Shown here: piece after piece, positions 45,180 to 54,211 of the stretch | Position numbering within the stretch: position 1 is the first letter of the stretch | Layout of the letters: each line of letters begins with the position of its first letter | Assembly (NCBI RefSeq): GCF_013166575.1 | Contig: NZ_JABKKE010000001.1 | Span: 343,769 to 407,768, forward strand | Direction of reading: 5' to 3' | Length of the DNA: 64,000 nucleotides | Origin: Xylanibacter rodentium | GTDB lineage: Bacteria > Bacteroidota > Bacteroidia > Bacteroidales > Bacteroidaceae | The notes under the pieces: generated by a model | What the model saw: only the letters and a program-made list of their open reading frames with translations | What the model was told of the DNA's origin: nothing | Databases searched by the model: none | Position numbers and translations under genes: made by a program

Positions 45180-45290
45180 CACCGACACCGGCAGACATCC
45201 GCAAAGGCATAAAAACATGTCCTTAATACATATAGAAATACACATTATTATATATAATGAGAGAATAACGACATCAAAAACATAACATCC

Positions 45291-46484
45291 ATGCGACAAT
45301 TCGACATAGCAACAATCTCTTCGCCTTCAATAGGGGAAGCGCATCCGGACCGCAATACCATACGTGCCAAGATAGACAATCTCAACAAACCTAAAGGGTC
45401 GCTCGGACAACTCGAGGAACTGGCCATGCAGATATGTATGATACAGAACACGCTGACACCGGCACTCAACAGCCCCCACCACCTGCTCTTCGGCAGCGAC
45501 CATGGCATAGAGCGCGAGGGTGTGAGCGTGTCGCCAAGGGAAATAACATGGCAACAGATGATAAATTTCACGCACGGCGGCGGTGGAGTAAATATGTTCT
45601 GCCGGCAACACGGCTTCAAGTTGCGGCTGATAGACGTGGGCGTCGACTACGACCTAAGCGACTGCCAGGGCATCATCGACAGGAAGATTGCGCACGGCAC
45701 GGCAAACTTTCTATACGGTCCGGCAATGAGCGAAGAACAATTCGACATTGCCATCGCCACAGGAGCAGAGCAGGTGGATGCATGTGCCGGTGAAGGATGC
45801 AACGTGATATGCATCGGAGAGATGGGCATTGCCAACACTTCACCGTCGAGCATATGGATGAGCATTTTCGGCAACATTCCGCTTGATGAATGCATTGGTG
45901 CGGGAGCAGGTCTCGACAGTCCTGGCATAAAACATAAGCGCGAGGTGCTGGCCAAAGCCGTGGAGAGATTTAAAGGCAAGGGGGCCGACTGTAAGATTCA
46001 GAGTTCAGAGTATAGAGTGCAGAAGTCTGATTGCCATTTGAGGCAGTTGTCTTGTCCTAAAAATAATAATACCTCTGCACTCCATACTCAGAACTCTGAA
46101 CTCCACAATCCGAATTCCGACATAGAAAGGACGATAAGATACTTCGGAGGCTTTGAGATGGTGGCCGCCATAGGGGCGATGTTGCGCGCAGCCGAACGGC
46201 GTTTCGTCATACTGATAGACGGATTTATAATGACGGCATGCGCACTGGCCGCCTCACGGCTCTACCCCGCCGTTACGGACTATATGATATTCGGACATTG
46301 CGGAGACGAGAGCGGACACCGCCGCATGCTCGACATCATGGGAGCAAAGCCGCTGCTAAGCCTCGGACTGCGCCTTGGCGAAGGCACCGGAGCGCTATGT
46401 GCATATCCCATTGTGGACAGTGCCGTAAGGATGATTAACGAAATGAACAACTTCGACAATGCAAATATCACTAAATACTTCTAA
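45291..46484 (+). CDS. cobT: Nicotinate-nucleotide--dimethylbenzimidazole phosphoribosyltransferase with an in-frame insert
   Basis: Makes alpha-ribazole phosphate, the lower ligand precursor of cobalamin. The 397-residue protein has LNKPKGSLGQLEELAMQICM, FGSDHGIEREGVSVSPREI, CIGEMGIANTSPSS, GAGAGLDSPGIKHKREVL, YFGGFEMVAAIGAM and FGHCGDESGH. It is about 45 residues longer than usual: residues 233-277 (rich in Ser, Asn, Gln and Cys) have no counterpart and are encoded by a palindromic repeat (see 46000-46097). They sit in a surface loop before the GGFE helix, so activity may be kept. It overlaps cobS by 26 bp. Confidence 0.93.
   Translation: MRQFDIATISSPSIGEAHPDRNTIRAKIDNLNKPKGSLGQLEELAMQICMIQNTLTPALNSPHHLLFGSDHGIEREGVSVSPREITWQQMINFTHGGGGVNMFCRQHGFKLRLIDVGVDYDLSDCQGIIDRKIAHGTANFLYGPAMSEEQFDIAIATGAEQVDACAGEGCNVICIGEMGIANTSPSSIWMSIFGNIPLDECIGAGAGLDSPGIKHKREVLAKAVERFKGKGADCKIQSSEYRVQKSDCHLRQLSCPKNNNTSALHTQNSELHNPNSDIERTIRYFGGFEMVAAIGAMLRAAERRFVILIDGFIMTACALAASRLYPAVTDYMIFGHCGDESGHRRMLDIMGAKPLLSLGLRLGEGTGALCAYPIVDSAVRMINEMNNFDNANITKYF
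46000..46097. repeat. Palindromic repeat inserted in frame in cobT
   Basis: Arms 46000-46023 and 46074-46097 (AGAGTTCAGAGTATAGAGTG in the left arm) match in inverted orientation at 22 of 24 positions. Flanks are rich in the same GAGTTCAGA words up to about 46115. The insert adds no stop and keeps the frame. Similar AATTCTC/GAGAATT words occur at 49405-49432 and 63618-63645. Confidence 0.75.
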
Positions 46485-47250
46485 ATGGTACGACCGCCTG
46501 TGGGCGTCATTCATATTCTTCACACGTCTGCCGCTGTGGCGTCTGCACCAGCCGCCGCGTGAGTGTTACCGCAGCGTGGTCGAATACTGGCCACTGACCG
46601 GATGGCTCACCGCCGGTGTCATGGCCGCTGTGGTATACTTCGGGAGCATATGGATGCCCTACCCCGTGGCCGTGTTGCTGGCCATCGCATCGAGAATATT
46701 GCTCACAGGAGCACTGCACGAGGACGGTCTGTGCGACTTCTTTGACGGTTTCGGAGGCGGAGGGAACGACCGGCAGCGCATCCTCGACATAATGAAAGAT
46801 TCGCGAACAGGCACATACGGCGTTCTCGGCATTGTCCTATACGGGCTTCTGCTCTTGGCCACACTCGTGTCAATGCCACGCACCATGGCCGCACTCACTA
46901 TCCTTGCAGCCGACCCGTTTGCCAAGATGGTTGCCGGCCAAATCATAATGATGATGCCCTATGCCCGCAACGAGGAAGAGTCGAAAGCCAAAACGGTATA
47001 CCGGAAGATGAGCATCACGGCCGGAATACGCCTCGCCGCACAGGGACTGTTGCCACTTGCCGCATATATATATGTATGGCGCAATGCCGGCATCGACTGG
47101 CAGATTCTCATTTTCGCCCCATGTATAGTGATGTATATGTTGTATCTGCTGATATGGAAACGTCTGCACGGATACACGGGCGACTGTTGCGGTGCTCTGT
47201 TCCTGCTCGTCGAACTGACATTCTATATTGCTGCCGCAAGTATGGTATAG
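46459..47250 (+). CDS. cobS: Adenosylcobinamide-GDP ribazoletransferase
   Basis: Integral membrane enzyme joining AdoCbi-GDP and alpha-ribazole (phosphate), the last step of the nucleotide loop. The 263-residue protein has FIFFTRLPLWR at the N-terminus, the signature ALHEDGLCDFFDGFGGGGND (residues 86-105) and MKDSRTGTYGVLGIV, plus six or so membrane segments. The ATG lies within the end of cobT (26-bp overlap), so translation is coupled. Confidence 0.95.
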   Translation: MQISLNTSKWYDRLWASFIFFTRLPLWRLHQPPRECYRSVVEYWPLTGWLTAGVMAAVVYFGSIWMPYPVAVLLAIASRILLTGALHEDGLCDFFDGFGGGGNDRQRILDIMKDSRTGTYGVLGIVLYGLLLLATLVSMPRTMAALTILAADPFAKMVAGQIIMMMPYARNEEESKAKTVYRKMSITAGIRLAAQGLLPLAAYIYVWRNAGIDWQILIFAPCIVMYMLYLLIWKRLHGYTGDCCGALFLLVELTFYIAAASMV

Positions 47251-47273
47251 GTTTAATTTGATTGAACGGATGA

Positions 47274-47807
47274 ATGATGGAAGTGGTGATGATAAGACAC
47301 ACCAGAGTCGGTGTGGATAAAGGGACATGCTACGGATGGAGCGATGTGCCCGTAGCAGAAACATTTGAACAGGAAGCAGCCGTGACAAAGGGAAATCTCG
47401 ACACTTTCGGTGAATTTGACGCCGTGTTCTCGTCACCGCTCACACGCGCACTGCGGTTGGCGGTATACTGCGGATATCCCGAAGCCATCAAGGATGAACG
47501 GCTTAAAGAGATGAATATGGGCGACTGGGAGATGCTGAAGTTTGACGAGATAAAAGACAGACGGCTGCAACAATGGTACGACAACTATATGACCCTACCG
47601 ACGACCAACGGTGAAAGTTTCCCCATGCTGTATGACCGCGTAAGCTCTTTTCTCGACGAACTGCGCGGCAAACCATTCCATCGTGTGGCCATATTCGCCC
47701 ATGGCGGCGTGCTGATGTGCGGCGGGATATACACCGGAATGTTCACGAAGGAAGATTGTTTCAACCATCTGGCCGCATACGGCGGAATACAGGCAATGTC
47801 TCTATAA
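47274..47807 (+). CDS. cobC: Alpha-ribazole phosphatase, histidine phosphatase family
   Basis: Removes phosphate from alpha-ribazole phosphate or cobalamin phosphate. The 177-residue protein has the catalytic RHT (MIRHTRVG, His9), the second arginine in SSPLTRALRLA, Glu in EMNMGDWE and the second histidine in IFAHGGVLMCG. Its position after cobS makes CobC more likely than a general phosphoglycerate mutase. Last gene of the operon. Confidence 0.9.
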   Translation: MMEVVMIRHTRVGVDKGTCYGWSDVPVAETFEQEAAVTKGNLDTFGEFDAVFSSPLTRALRLAVYCGYPEAIKDERLKEMNMGDWEMLKFDEIKDRRLQQWYDNYMTLPTTNGESFPMLYDRVSSFLDELRGKPFHRVAIFAHGGVLMCGGIYTGMFTKEDCFNHLAAYGGIQAMSL

Positions 47808-47859
47808 GCCATTATACGAAGCACATACACAGAAACATACGTGACGGAAACGTATAGGA

Positions 47860-47897
47860 AAAGCCGTTTCATCCGATCATACGGTTGAAACGGCTTT
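47860..47897. terminator. Bidirectional hairpin between cobC and vorC
   Basis: Perfect 12-bp stem (47860-47871 with 47886-47897, AAAGCCGTTTCA and complement), 14-nt loop. TTTTCC follows on the bottom strand. A third copy of the arm (GAAACGGTTTTCC) lies at 47930-47942 and could form an alternative pair. Confidence 0.7.
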
Positions 47898-47973
47898 CAA
47901 TGCTATCTCGTTTCACACGCATGACAGTATGAAACGGTTTTCCTGATGCAGCCTTGTCCGGCTGTGCCACATA

Positions 47974-48522
47974 TCACCGAGCCATCCTGGAGATAATCTT
48001 ACCGCCCTCTTCCAAAGCCTGCATGTTCAGTGGAATAAGTCCGTGATGGCGTTCGGGCAGCGTCTTATACAACGCTTTCTCCATGCCGGCATGGCTCACT
48101 ACGGGACACACCTCAAGCAGTCCTCCAAGCACAATCATATTGAATATCTTTCCGTTCTTCATCTCCGCAGCCTTGTCCATTGCATCTATGCGGTATACGG
48201 TGATGTCGCTGCGTGTCGGCGGATTGATTATTCCGTATCCGTCGTATATGAGTATGCCTCCCGGCTTCACCTTAGGCTCAAACTTGTCGAGCGACGGCTG
48301 GTTAAGAACAATGGCAATATCATACGTGCTCAGTATGGGTGACGATATGCGCTCGTCACTCACTATGACAGTAACATTGGCCGTACCGCCGCGCTGTTCG
48401 GGGCCGTAAGCCGGCATCCATGTAACTTCCTTGCCCTCCATGAGTCCGGAGTAGGCCAATATCTTGCCCATTGACAGCACACCCTGTCCGCCGAATCCTG
48501 AGATTATTATTTCTTTCTCCAT
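47974..48522 (-). CDS. 2-oxoacid:ferredoxin oxidoreductase, gamma subunit
   Basis: A 182-residue subunit of a CoA-acylating, ferredoxin-reducing 2-oxoacid oxidoreductase. It has ISGFGGQGVLSMGKILAYSG at the start and PAYGPEQRGGTANVTVIVSD, both standard for the gamma chain (PorC/KorC/VorC). Last gene of the group ferredoxin-alpha-beta-gamma. The substrate (branched-chain 2-oxoacids or 2-oxoglutarate) cannot be decided from sequence alone. Confidence 0.93.
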   Translation of the reverse strand: MEKEIIISGFGGQGVLSMGKILAYSGLMEGKEVTWMPAYGPEQRGGTANVTVIVSDERISSPILSTYDIAIVLNQPSLDKFEPKVKPGGILIYDGYGIINPPTRSDITVYRIDAMDKAAEMKNGKIFNMIVLGGLLEVCPVVSHAGMEKALYKTLPERHHGLIPLNMQALEEGGKIISRMAR

Positions 48523-48541
48523 ATCTTAAGTGTTAAAGGAG

Positions 48542-49318
48542 TTATTCCGATGTTTTGTCTTTCAAGTCGCCCTTGGGATAGAACGGGAACATATTGTTCT
48601 TCATCCATTCGTTGGCTTTCACCGGCGACAGCTTCCAACCGCTGCTGCACGTTGAAACAATCTCTACCAGACTGCTGCCCTTTCCGGCCATCGACGCCTC
48701 GAAAGCCTTGCGGATGGCACGTTTGGCACTGCGAATAGATGCCACGCTCTCCACGCTTTGCCTCGTGACATAACACGTTCCCTCCAACTGGGCGGCAATC
48801 TCCGTTATCTTGATAGGATAGCCATGCAACTCGGCATCACGTCCGTAAGGGCACGTAGCCGTCTTCTGTCCGAGCAAAGTAGTAGGCGCCATCTGTCCGC
48901 CGGTCATGCCGTATATTGCATTGTTGATAAAGATTATGACTATATTCTCGCCGCGGTTGAGCGCATGGATGGTCTCGGCCGTACCGATACAGGCCAAGTC
49001 ACCATCGCCCTGATAGGTGAACACCAGACGATCGGGCCAAAGGCGCTTGATGCCCGTGGCAACGGCCGGTGCACGCCCGTGAGCAGCCTCCTGCCAGTCG
49101 ATATCAAGATAGCGGTAAGCAAAGACAGCACATCCAACCGGACTCACGCCCACGGTCTTCTCCTCCATTTCCATCTCCTCTATCACCTCGCCTATCAGCT
49201 TGTGCACCACACCGTGACTACAGCCAGGACAATAGTGCATCGGCACCTCATTCATCAGCTCCGGTTTCTTGTATACAAGATTCTCCGGAGATATTATTCC
49301 GTTAAATTCCGCATTCAT
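48542..49318 (-). CDS. 2-oxoacid:ferredoxin oxidoreductase, beta (TPP-binding) subunit
   Basis: A 258-residue subunit binding thiamine diphosphate and, in many enzymes, a 4Fe-4S cluster. It has MHYCPGCSHGVVHKLIGEVI with Cys pair, the TPP motif FTYQGDGDLACIGTAETIHA extending to NRGENIVIIFINNAIYGMTG, and TCSSGWKLSPVKANEW. 19 nt before the gamma gene. Confidence 0.94.
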   Translation of the reverse strand: MNAEFNGIISPENLVYKKPELMNEVPMHYCPGCSHGVVHKLIGEVIEEMEMEEKTVGVSPVGCAVFAYRYLDIDWQEAAHGRAPAVATGIKRLWPDRLVFTYQGDGDLACIGTAETIHALNRGENIVIIFINNAIYGMTGGQMAPTTLLGQKTATCPYGRDAELHGYPIKITEIAAQLEGTCYVTRQSVESVASIRSAKRAIRKAFEASMAGKGSSLVEIVSTCSSGWKLSPVKANEWMKNNMFPFYPKGDLKDKTSE

Positions 49319-49414
49319 TGCTCATTATTATTTTAGCACTGTGCCATTACTATTTCGCATTAACATATCCACGACAAGAGGCAACGGCGGCAGCAAGTTC
49401 TTGATACTCCACTC
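49319..49414. repeat. Spacer with AATTCTC-type repeat between alpha and beta genes
   Basis: 96 bp in an otherwise tight operon. Its 3' part (about 49405-49432, CTCCACTCTCAATTCTCCAT) belongs to the same simple repeat type as 63618-63645 and the cobT insert, and it reaches into the last codons of the alpha subunit gene. Confidence 0.5.
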
Positions 49415-50497
49415 TCAATTCTCCATTTTACGAAGCGCATCGACTATCTCGTCCGGCTCTGGAACGATGCCTCCGAGACGGCCGAAATGCCCGACAGGCG
49501 TGCTGCCATTGACAGCCAGACGCACATCCTCCACCATCTGCCCGGCATTTATCTCTACCACAAGTATGCCTTTCCTGCCTTGCGCCACGGCCGCAATCTG
49601 CTCCGTAGGGAACGGCCACAAAGTAATGGGACGGAAAAGTCCAGCCTTGATTCCACAATCGCGCGCCATGTCGATGGCCTTCTGAGCCAGACGGGCGGCA
49701 CTGCCGAAAGCTACAATAACATAGTCGGCATCGTCACACTGCCACGTATCGTAGCGCACTTCCGTCTCGCGTATCTTCCTGTACTTCTCCTGCAGATGCA
49801 GATTGTGCACCTCCATCACCTCGGACTTCAGCTCAAGCGAAGTCATTATGTTGGGACGTCGGTCCTTGGTACGCCCCATCGTGGCCCAAGGACACTCACG
49901 ACGAATCTCTTCCTCGGTACGGCGAGGACGGTATGGCGGCAGTACCACACGCTCCATCATCTGTCCGATAACACCGTCGCTGAGTATCATGACGGGGTTA
50001 CGGTACTTGAAAGCCAGATTGAATGACAAGTCGACGAAGTCGGCCATCTCCTGCACCGATGCCGGAGCGAGCACAATAACGTTGTAGTCGCCGTTGCCTC
50101 CGCCACGAGTGGCCTGAAAATAGTCACTCTGCGAAGGCTGTATGGTGCCCAGTCCGGGGCCTCCACGCTGCACGTTGACCACCACACCGGGTATCTCGGC
50201 CCCCGCCATATACGATATACCCTCCTGCATAAGTGCGATTCCGGGGCTCGACGACGAGGTAAAGGCACGCTTTCCGGCGCCGGCCGCTCCATACACCATA
50301 TTGATGGATGCTACCTCGCTCTCGGCCTGCACCACTACCATGCCCGTGGTCTCCCACGGCTTGTCGAGTGCAAGCGTCTCTATCACTTCACTCTGCGGTG
50401 TTATCGGATATCCGAAATATCCGTCCACTCCGCAACGAACGGCCGCACGGGCTATAGCCTCGTTGCCTTTCATCAGTGTAACTTCCTGTTCTGCCAT
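49415..50497 (-). CDS. vorB: 2-oxoacid:ferredoxin oxidoreductase, alpha subunit (VorB-like)
   Basis: A 360-residue subunit. It begins LMKGNEAIARAAVRCGVDGY with the conserved YPITPQSEV, then VYGAAGAGKRAFTSSSSPGI, SYMAGAEIPGVVVNVQRGGP and a transketolase C-like domain (DADYVIVAFGSAARLAQKAI). Genes of this form in Bacteroidales are commonly named 3-methyl-2-oxobutanoate dehydrogenase subunit VorB; the substrate is an inference. Ferredoxin-linked oxidation of branched-chain 2-oxoacids, or the reverse reductive carboxylation, would feed amino acid or short-chain fatty acid metabolism. Confidence 0.9.
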   Translation of the reverse strand: MAEQEVTLMKGNEAIARAAVRCGVDGYFGYPITPQSEVIETLALDKPWETTGMVVVQAESEVASINMVYGAAGAGKRAFTSSSSPGIALMQEGISYMAGAEIPGVVVNVQRGGPGLGTIQPSQSDYFQATRGGGNGDYNVIVLAPASVQEMADFVDLSFNLAFKYRNPVMILSDGVIGQMMERVVLPPYRPRRTEEEIRRECPWATMGRTKDRRPNIMTSLELKSEVMEVHNLHLQEKYRKIRETEVRYDTWQCDDADYVIVAFGSAARLAQKAIDMARDCGIKAGLFRPITLWPFPTEQIAAVAQGRKGILVVEINAGQMVEDVRLAVNGSTPVGHFGRLGGIVPEPDEIVDALRKMEN

Positions 50498-50506
50498 AAT
50501 CCCTCC

Positions 50507-50737
50507 TTAGTCATCAATTCTTTTTCTATATACTGTGATACATCCGTCAGGACATACTATTCCGCACGATGCGCAGCCTATGCACTCATCGGCACAAATC
50601 ACCTCTACATACGGATAACCGCTCACGTTGACCCGCTTGCCCATTGCTATGACAGCTTTCGGACAGGCCTGCACGCACAGTGCGCATCCTTTGCAACGTG
50701 CTGTATCCACCACGATAGCGCCTTTCATTCTTCCCAT
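50507..50737 (-). CDS. 2x[4Fe-4S] ferredoxin subunit of the 2-oxoacid oxidoreductase
   Basis: A 76-residue ferredoxin with two cluster motifs: CKGCALCVQACPKAV and CIGCASCGIVCPDGC. It passes electrons from the TPP-bound intermediate to free ferredoxin. The frame is open to 50797, but that would overlap the small TPR gene; ATG at 50737 (or 50728) fits the family. 9 nt before the alpha gene. Confidence 0.93.
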   Translation of the reverse strand: MGRMKGAIVVDTARCKGCALCVQACPKAVIAMGKRVNVSGYPYVEVICADECIGCASCGIVCPDGCITVYRKRIDD

Positions 50738-50750
50738 ACACTTATATGTT

Positions 50751-50939
50751 TTATGGATTATACATGTCCTTGTTATAATAGCCCAATATATCGTCAAGCA
50801 TACGCTTGGCCTCGACTGCAGGGCTGTCGGGGTCGAGTTCGATTGCAGCTATGTAGTTGTTGATGGCCTCATGCCATCTGCCTTCGCGCCGGCAACGGTT
50901 GCCACGCTCATAATACTCGGCTGAAGAAACTTTCTTCAT
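50751..50939 (-). CDS. Small TPR protein
   Basis: A 62-residue cytoplasmic protein consisting of a single TPR-like unit: SAEYYERGNRCRREGRWHEA followed by INNYIAAIELDPDSPAVEAK. It lies exactly between folD (adjacent, no gap) and the ferredoxin gene (13 nt) and is thus part of the operon. It may be an assembly or docking factor for the oxidoreductase; this is a guess from position. Confidence 0.8.
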   Translation of the reverse strand: MKKVSSAEYYERGNRCRREGRWHEAINNYIAAIELDPDSPAVEAKRMLDDILGYYNKDMYNP

Positions 50940-51818
50940 CTACTTATAGTATTCCTTCTTGCCTGCCGCCAGCGTATTCTTCATCAGCGAGCAGATTGTC
51001 ATCGGCCCGACACCGCCCGGCACCGGCGTGATGAACGAGCAGTGCGGGGCCACCTCGTCAAACTTCACGTCACCGTTGAGGCGGTATCCGCTCTTTCGCG
51101 ATGCGTCGGGCACGCGGGTCGTTCCCACATCGACAATCACGGCCCCCTCCTTCACCATATCGGCTGTGACAAAGTCGGGACGCCCTATGGCAGCAATGAT
51201 TATGTCGGCCTCGCGGCATTCCTCTTTCAGATTCTTCGAGCGGCTGTGGCACACTGTCACCGTGGCGTCGCCATATTCCTTCTGCATCATCAGCTGGGCC
51301 ATGGGCTTGCCTACGATGTTAGAGCGTCCGAGCACGACACACTTCTTGCCGCTCGTCTCTATACCGTAGCGGCGAAGCAGTGTCATTATACCCAACGGAG
51401 TGGCCGAAATGAAGCACGGCAGGCCGATGGCCATGCGCCCCACATTGACGGGATGAAATCCGTCGACATCCTTATGATAGTCAATGGCCTCTATTATCTT
51501 CTGTTCGTCAATGTGCTTCGGCAGTGGAAGCTGTACTATGAATCCGTCGACATCGGCATCGCGGTTGAGCCTGTCCACACAGGCCAGGAGTTCTTCCTCC
51601 GTCACGTTGTCCTCATAACGTATCAGCGACGACGTGAATCCGCAGGCCTCGCAGGCCAGCACCTTGTTCTTCACATAAGTCTCCGAGCCTCCGTCATGCC
51701 CTACGAGCACCGCCGCCAAGTGTGGCCGCTTGCCTCCAGCCTCCACTATCTGCTCCACTTCCTGAGCTATCTCTTCCTTTATCCTGGCCGCTGTGGCCTT
51801 ACCGTCTATCAGTTGCAT
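50940..51818 (-). CDS. folD: Bifunctional methylene-THF dehydrogenase / methenyl-THF cyclohydrolase
   Basis: Interconverts 5,10-methylene- and 10-formyl-tetrahydrofolate with NADP. The 292-residue protein has the catalytic Tyr-Lys in [53 protein letters not shown], the nucleotide site [16 protein letters not shown] and the end [20 protein letters not shown]. Length normal. It is followed directly by the small TPR gene and preceded by ffh 53 nt upstream. Confidence 0.97.
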   Translation of the reverse strand: MQLIDGKATAARIKEEIAQEVEQIVEAGGKRPHLAAVLVGHDGGSETYVKNKVLACEACGFTSSLIRYEDNVTEEELLACVDRLNRDADVDGFIVQLPLPKHIDEQKIIEAIDYHKDVDGFHPVNVGRMAIGLPCFISATPLGIMTLLRRYGIETSGKKCVVLGRSNIVGKPMAQLMMQKEYGDATVTVCHSRSKNLKEECREADIIIAAIGRPDFVTADMVKEGAVIVDVGTTRVPDASRKSGYRLNGDVKFDEVAPHCSFITPVPGGVGPMTICSLMKNTLAAGKKEYYK

Positions 51819-51871
51819 AGTATGTTTATGTTCTGTATGAGTTGTTGTATTCAGGTATAATTGTCCTGCCT

Positions 51872-53236
51872 CTACATTTTGGGCATTCCCGGCATTCCGC
51901 CTTTCATGTTCTTCATTGCGTTGGCCATCTGCATCATCTTGCTGTTTGACGTGCCGGCCACCATCTTCATCATCTTCCGCGTCTGGTCAAACTGCTTCAG
52001 CAGACGGTTCACGTCCTGGATGTTTGTGCCCGAGCCCTTGGCTATGCGCATACGGCGGCTCTGGTTGATTATCTCGGGATGGATGCGCTCCTTCGGCGTC
52101 ATGCTGTTGATGATGGCCTCTATGCCCTTGAAGGCATTGTCGTCAATGTCGACATCCTTTATCGCCTTGCCCACTCCAGGTATCATTGCAGCCAGATCCT
52201 TGATGTTACCCATCTTCTTGATTTGCTGGATTTGGTTCATGAAGTCGTTGAAGTCGAACTGGTTTCTGCGTATTTTCTTCTCAAGCTCCTTGGCCTGCTT
52301 CTCGTCGAACTGCTCCTGGGCGCGCTCCACAAGGCTCACGATGTCGCCCATGCCGAGAATACGGTCGGCCATGCGCTCGGGATGGAACACGTCGACGGCC
52401 TCCATTTTCTCGCCCGTACCGACAAACTTGATTGGCTTTGTCACCACCGTACGTATCGACAGGGCCGCACCTCCGCGCGTGTCACCGTCGAGTTTGGTCA
52501 GCACCACGCCGTCGAAGTCGAGACGGTCGTTAAACTCCTTGGCCGTATTGACGGCATCCTGACCCGTCATCGAGTCCACTACAAACAGCGTCTCGTCGGG
52601 GCGGACGGAATTCTTAAGGGCCTCGATTTCGTCCATCATCTGCTCGTCTACAGCCAAACGGCCGGCCGTGTCTATAATTACCACGTCGTGGCCCTTGGCC
52701 TTTGCCTCGCTGATGGCATGGGCGGCTATGTCAAGAACGTTCTTGCTGTCAGGCTCAGAGTATACCGGCACACCCACCGTCTGGCCCACCACACGCAATT
52801 GCTCGATAGCGGCAGGACGGTATACGTCGCAGGCCACGAGCAGAGGATTCTTGCGTTGTTTGGCCTTGAGCATATTGGCGAGCTTTCCGCTGAACGTTGT
52901 CTTACCCGAGCCTTGCAGTCCCGACATCAGTATGATGGCGGGCCGGCCCTCAAGTTTCAGCCCCACGGCCTTGCCACCCATAAGTTCCGTCAGTTCGTCG
53001 TGCACAATCTTTACCATGAGCTGCCCCGGTTTCACAGCCGTCAGCACGTTCATTCCCATTGCCTTCTTCTTGACTGTGTCGGTGAATGTCTTGGCCACCT
53101 TATAGTTCACATCGGCATCGAGCAATGCACGGCGCACGTCCTTAAGAGTCTCGGCTACATTTATCTCCGTGATTTTCCCCTCGCCCTTCAGTATTTTGAA
53201 CGAGCGTTCAAGTCTGTCGCTTAAATTCTCAAACAT
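51872..53236 (-). CDS. ffh: Signal recognition particle protein Ffh
   Basis: GTPase that binds signal sequences and 4.5S RNA and targets nascent proteins to the membrane. The 454-residue protein has the N domain ([20 protein letters not shown]), G domain with [51 protein letters not shown] and [20 protein letters not shown], and a Met-rich M domain ending GGMPGMPKM. An N-terminal extension to 53281 is open but not conserved in form; the ATG at 53236 is chosen. Confidence 0.97.
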   Translation of the reverse strand: MFENLSDRLERSFKILKGEGKITEINVAETLKDVRRALLDADVNYKVAKTFTDTVKKKAMGMNVLTAVKPGQLMVKIVHDELTELMGGKAVGLKLEGRPAIILMSGLQGSGKTTFSGKLANMLKAKQRKNPLLVACDVYRPAAIEQLRVVGQTVGVPVYSEPDSKNVLDIAAHAISEAKAKGHDVVIIDTAGRLAVDEQMMDEIEALKNSVRPDETLFVVDSMTGQDAVNTAKEFNDRLDFDGVVLTKLDGDTRGGAALSIRTVVTKPIKFVGTGEKMEAVDVFHPERMADRILGMGDIVSLVERAQEQFDEKQAKELEKKIRRNQFDFNDFMNQIQQIKKMGNIKDLAAMIPGVGKAIKDVDIDDNAFKGIEAIINSMTPKERIHPEIINQSRRMRIAKGSGTNIQDVNRLLKQFDQTRKMMKMVAGTSNSKMMQMANAMKNMKGGMPGMPKM

Positions 53237-53278
53237 TATTATATATAATATACGTTTATTAAAATTTGTTCTTTCATG

Positions 53279-53286
53279 CAAATATA
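53279..53286 (-). promoter_or_regulatory. Candidate ffh -7 box
   Basis: TATATTTG on the bottom strand, 42 nt upstream of the ffh ATG. It may also serve folD and the downstream oxidoreductase genes. Confidence 0.45.
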
Positions 53287-53774
53287 ATCTTTTAAATCAG
53301 AAAAAGCGAATAATCTACCAGTGTTTTAAACTATTTTAAATGGTGTGTCACCACAAATTGCGCACATATGTTTTCAGTGTGCAAAACTCACGTAACTATT
53401 CGGTTAGCCACCGGTGTACGCCTTTGTATGGTGAAGGAGGCAGCAGTCGGATGTCGCATGTCATCGTTACCTGAACATAAGATCCGACGGCAATGAATGC
53501 AGCAGGTATGCCGCCGGAACATCAGAAGTACACCGACAGCCATAAAACGCCAGTCACCCATACTGCAAGCATACCGCGCTCTGTCATCAAGAATCATCTT
53601 GACAAACTGCATCGCATATCTTTAAAATTCAAAATCAAAAAGGATTTCGCCCGAAATATGCGAGTTTTGGAGTACTTCAGCCAATAGTCTGACAATCAAT
53701 ACATTATGAAAACCATCTTCATCCGGCATTCTGAAAAATGTCAAATCGGTTTTTCAATAATGCCATAATACCCA
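53287..53774. other. Intergenic region upstream of ffh
   Basis: About 490 bp without a believable gene. Short frames on both strands have no family features. The 22-nt repeat array begins at its end. Confidence 0.4.
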
Positions 53775-53994
53775 TTTGACAACGCAATATCGGCAGTTTT
53801 GCAACACGATATAGGCACTTTGACAATGCAATATAGGCACTTTGACAATGCAATATAGGCACTTTGACAATGCAATATAGGCACTTTGACAATGCAATAT
53901 AGGCACTTTGACAACGCAATATAGGCACTTTGGCAACACGATATAGGCACTTTGGCAACACGATATAGGCACTTCGGCAATATAATATATGGTA
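53775..53994 (+). repeat. 22-nt tandem repeat array, locus 3
   Basis: Nine full units and one partial unit of exactly 22 nt, consensus TTTGACAATGCAATATAGGC plus AC. Units 3 to 6 (53819-53906) are identical; the outer units vary at two to six places (ACGATATA, TTTGG). No unique spacers, so not CRISPR. The bottom-strand frame through it (53719-54024) is only the repeat translated and is not a gene. Related units occur at 18351-18458 and 40343-40407. Confidence 0.92.
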
Positions 53995-54036
53995 ATCAGA
54001 GCTTTTGAAACACCGAAACGGCAATTTTAAGACGAG

Positions 54037-54084
54037 AAAAACGGCATCTGAAAATCTATCTGGAGATTTTTCAGAGCCGTTTTT
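54037..54084. terminator. Bidirectional terminator near the EamA gene
   Basis: Arms AAAACGGCATCTGAAAA (54038-54054) and TTTTTCAGAGCCGTTTT (54067-54083) pair with one bulge; T-runs follow on both strands (TTTTTTTT on top, TTTTTC on the bottom). On the bottom strand it could end the aromatic operon, about 130 nt past the EamA stop. Confidence 0.8.
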
Positions 54085-54211
54085 TTTCAGAATATTACTT
54101 ACACTATCCTAAAGCTGTATCAATATATAGACATCGCACAAGTATGGCCATATGTTTCGCTGCACCCGACAACATGTCTTGTATCTGTCCGCCAATAAAT
54201 GTCAAGTATCG

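Noticed and set aside
53775..53994. CRISPR array
   Set aside because: The repeats are directly tandem with no unique spacers and no cas genes are near.
53719..54024. A 101-codon bottom-strand frame with repeated CQSAYIALSKCLY-like units
   Set aside because: It is the translation of the 22-nt tandem repeats (period 22, so all frames cycle); no start context and no protein-like variation.
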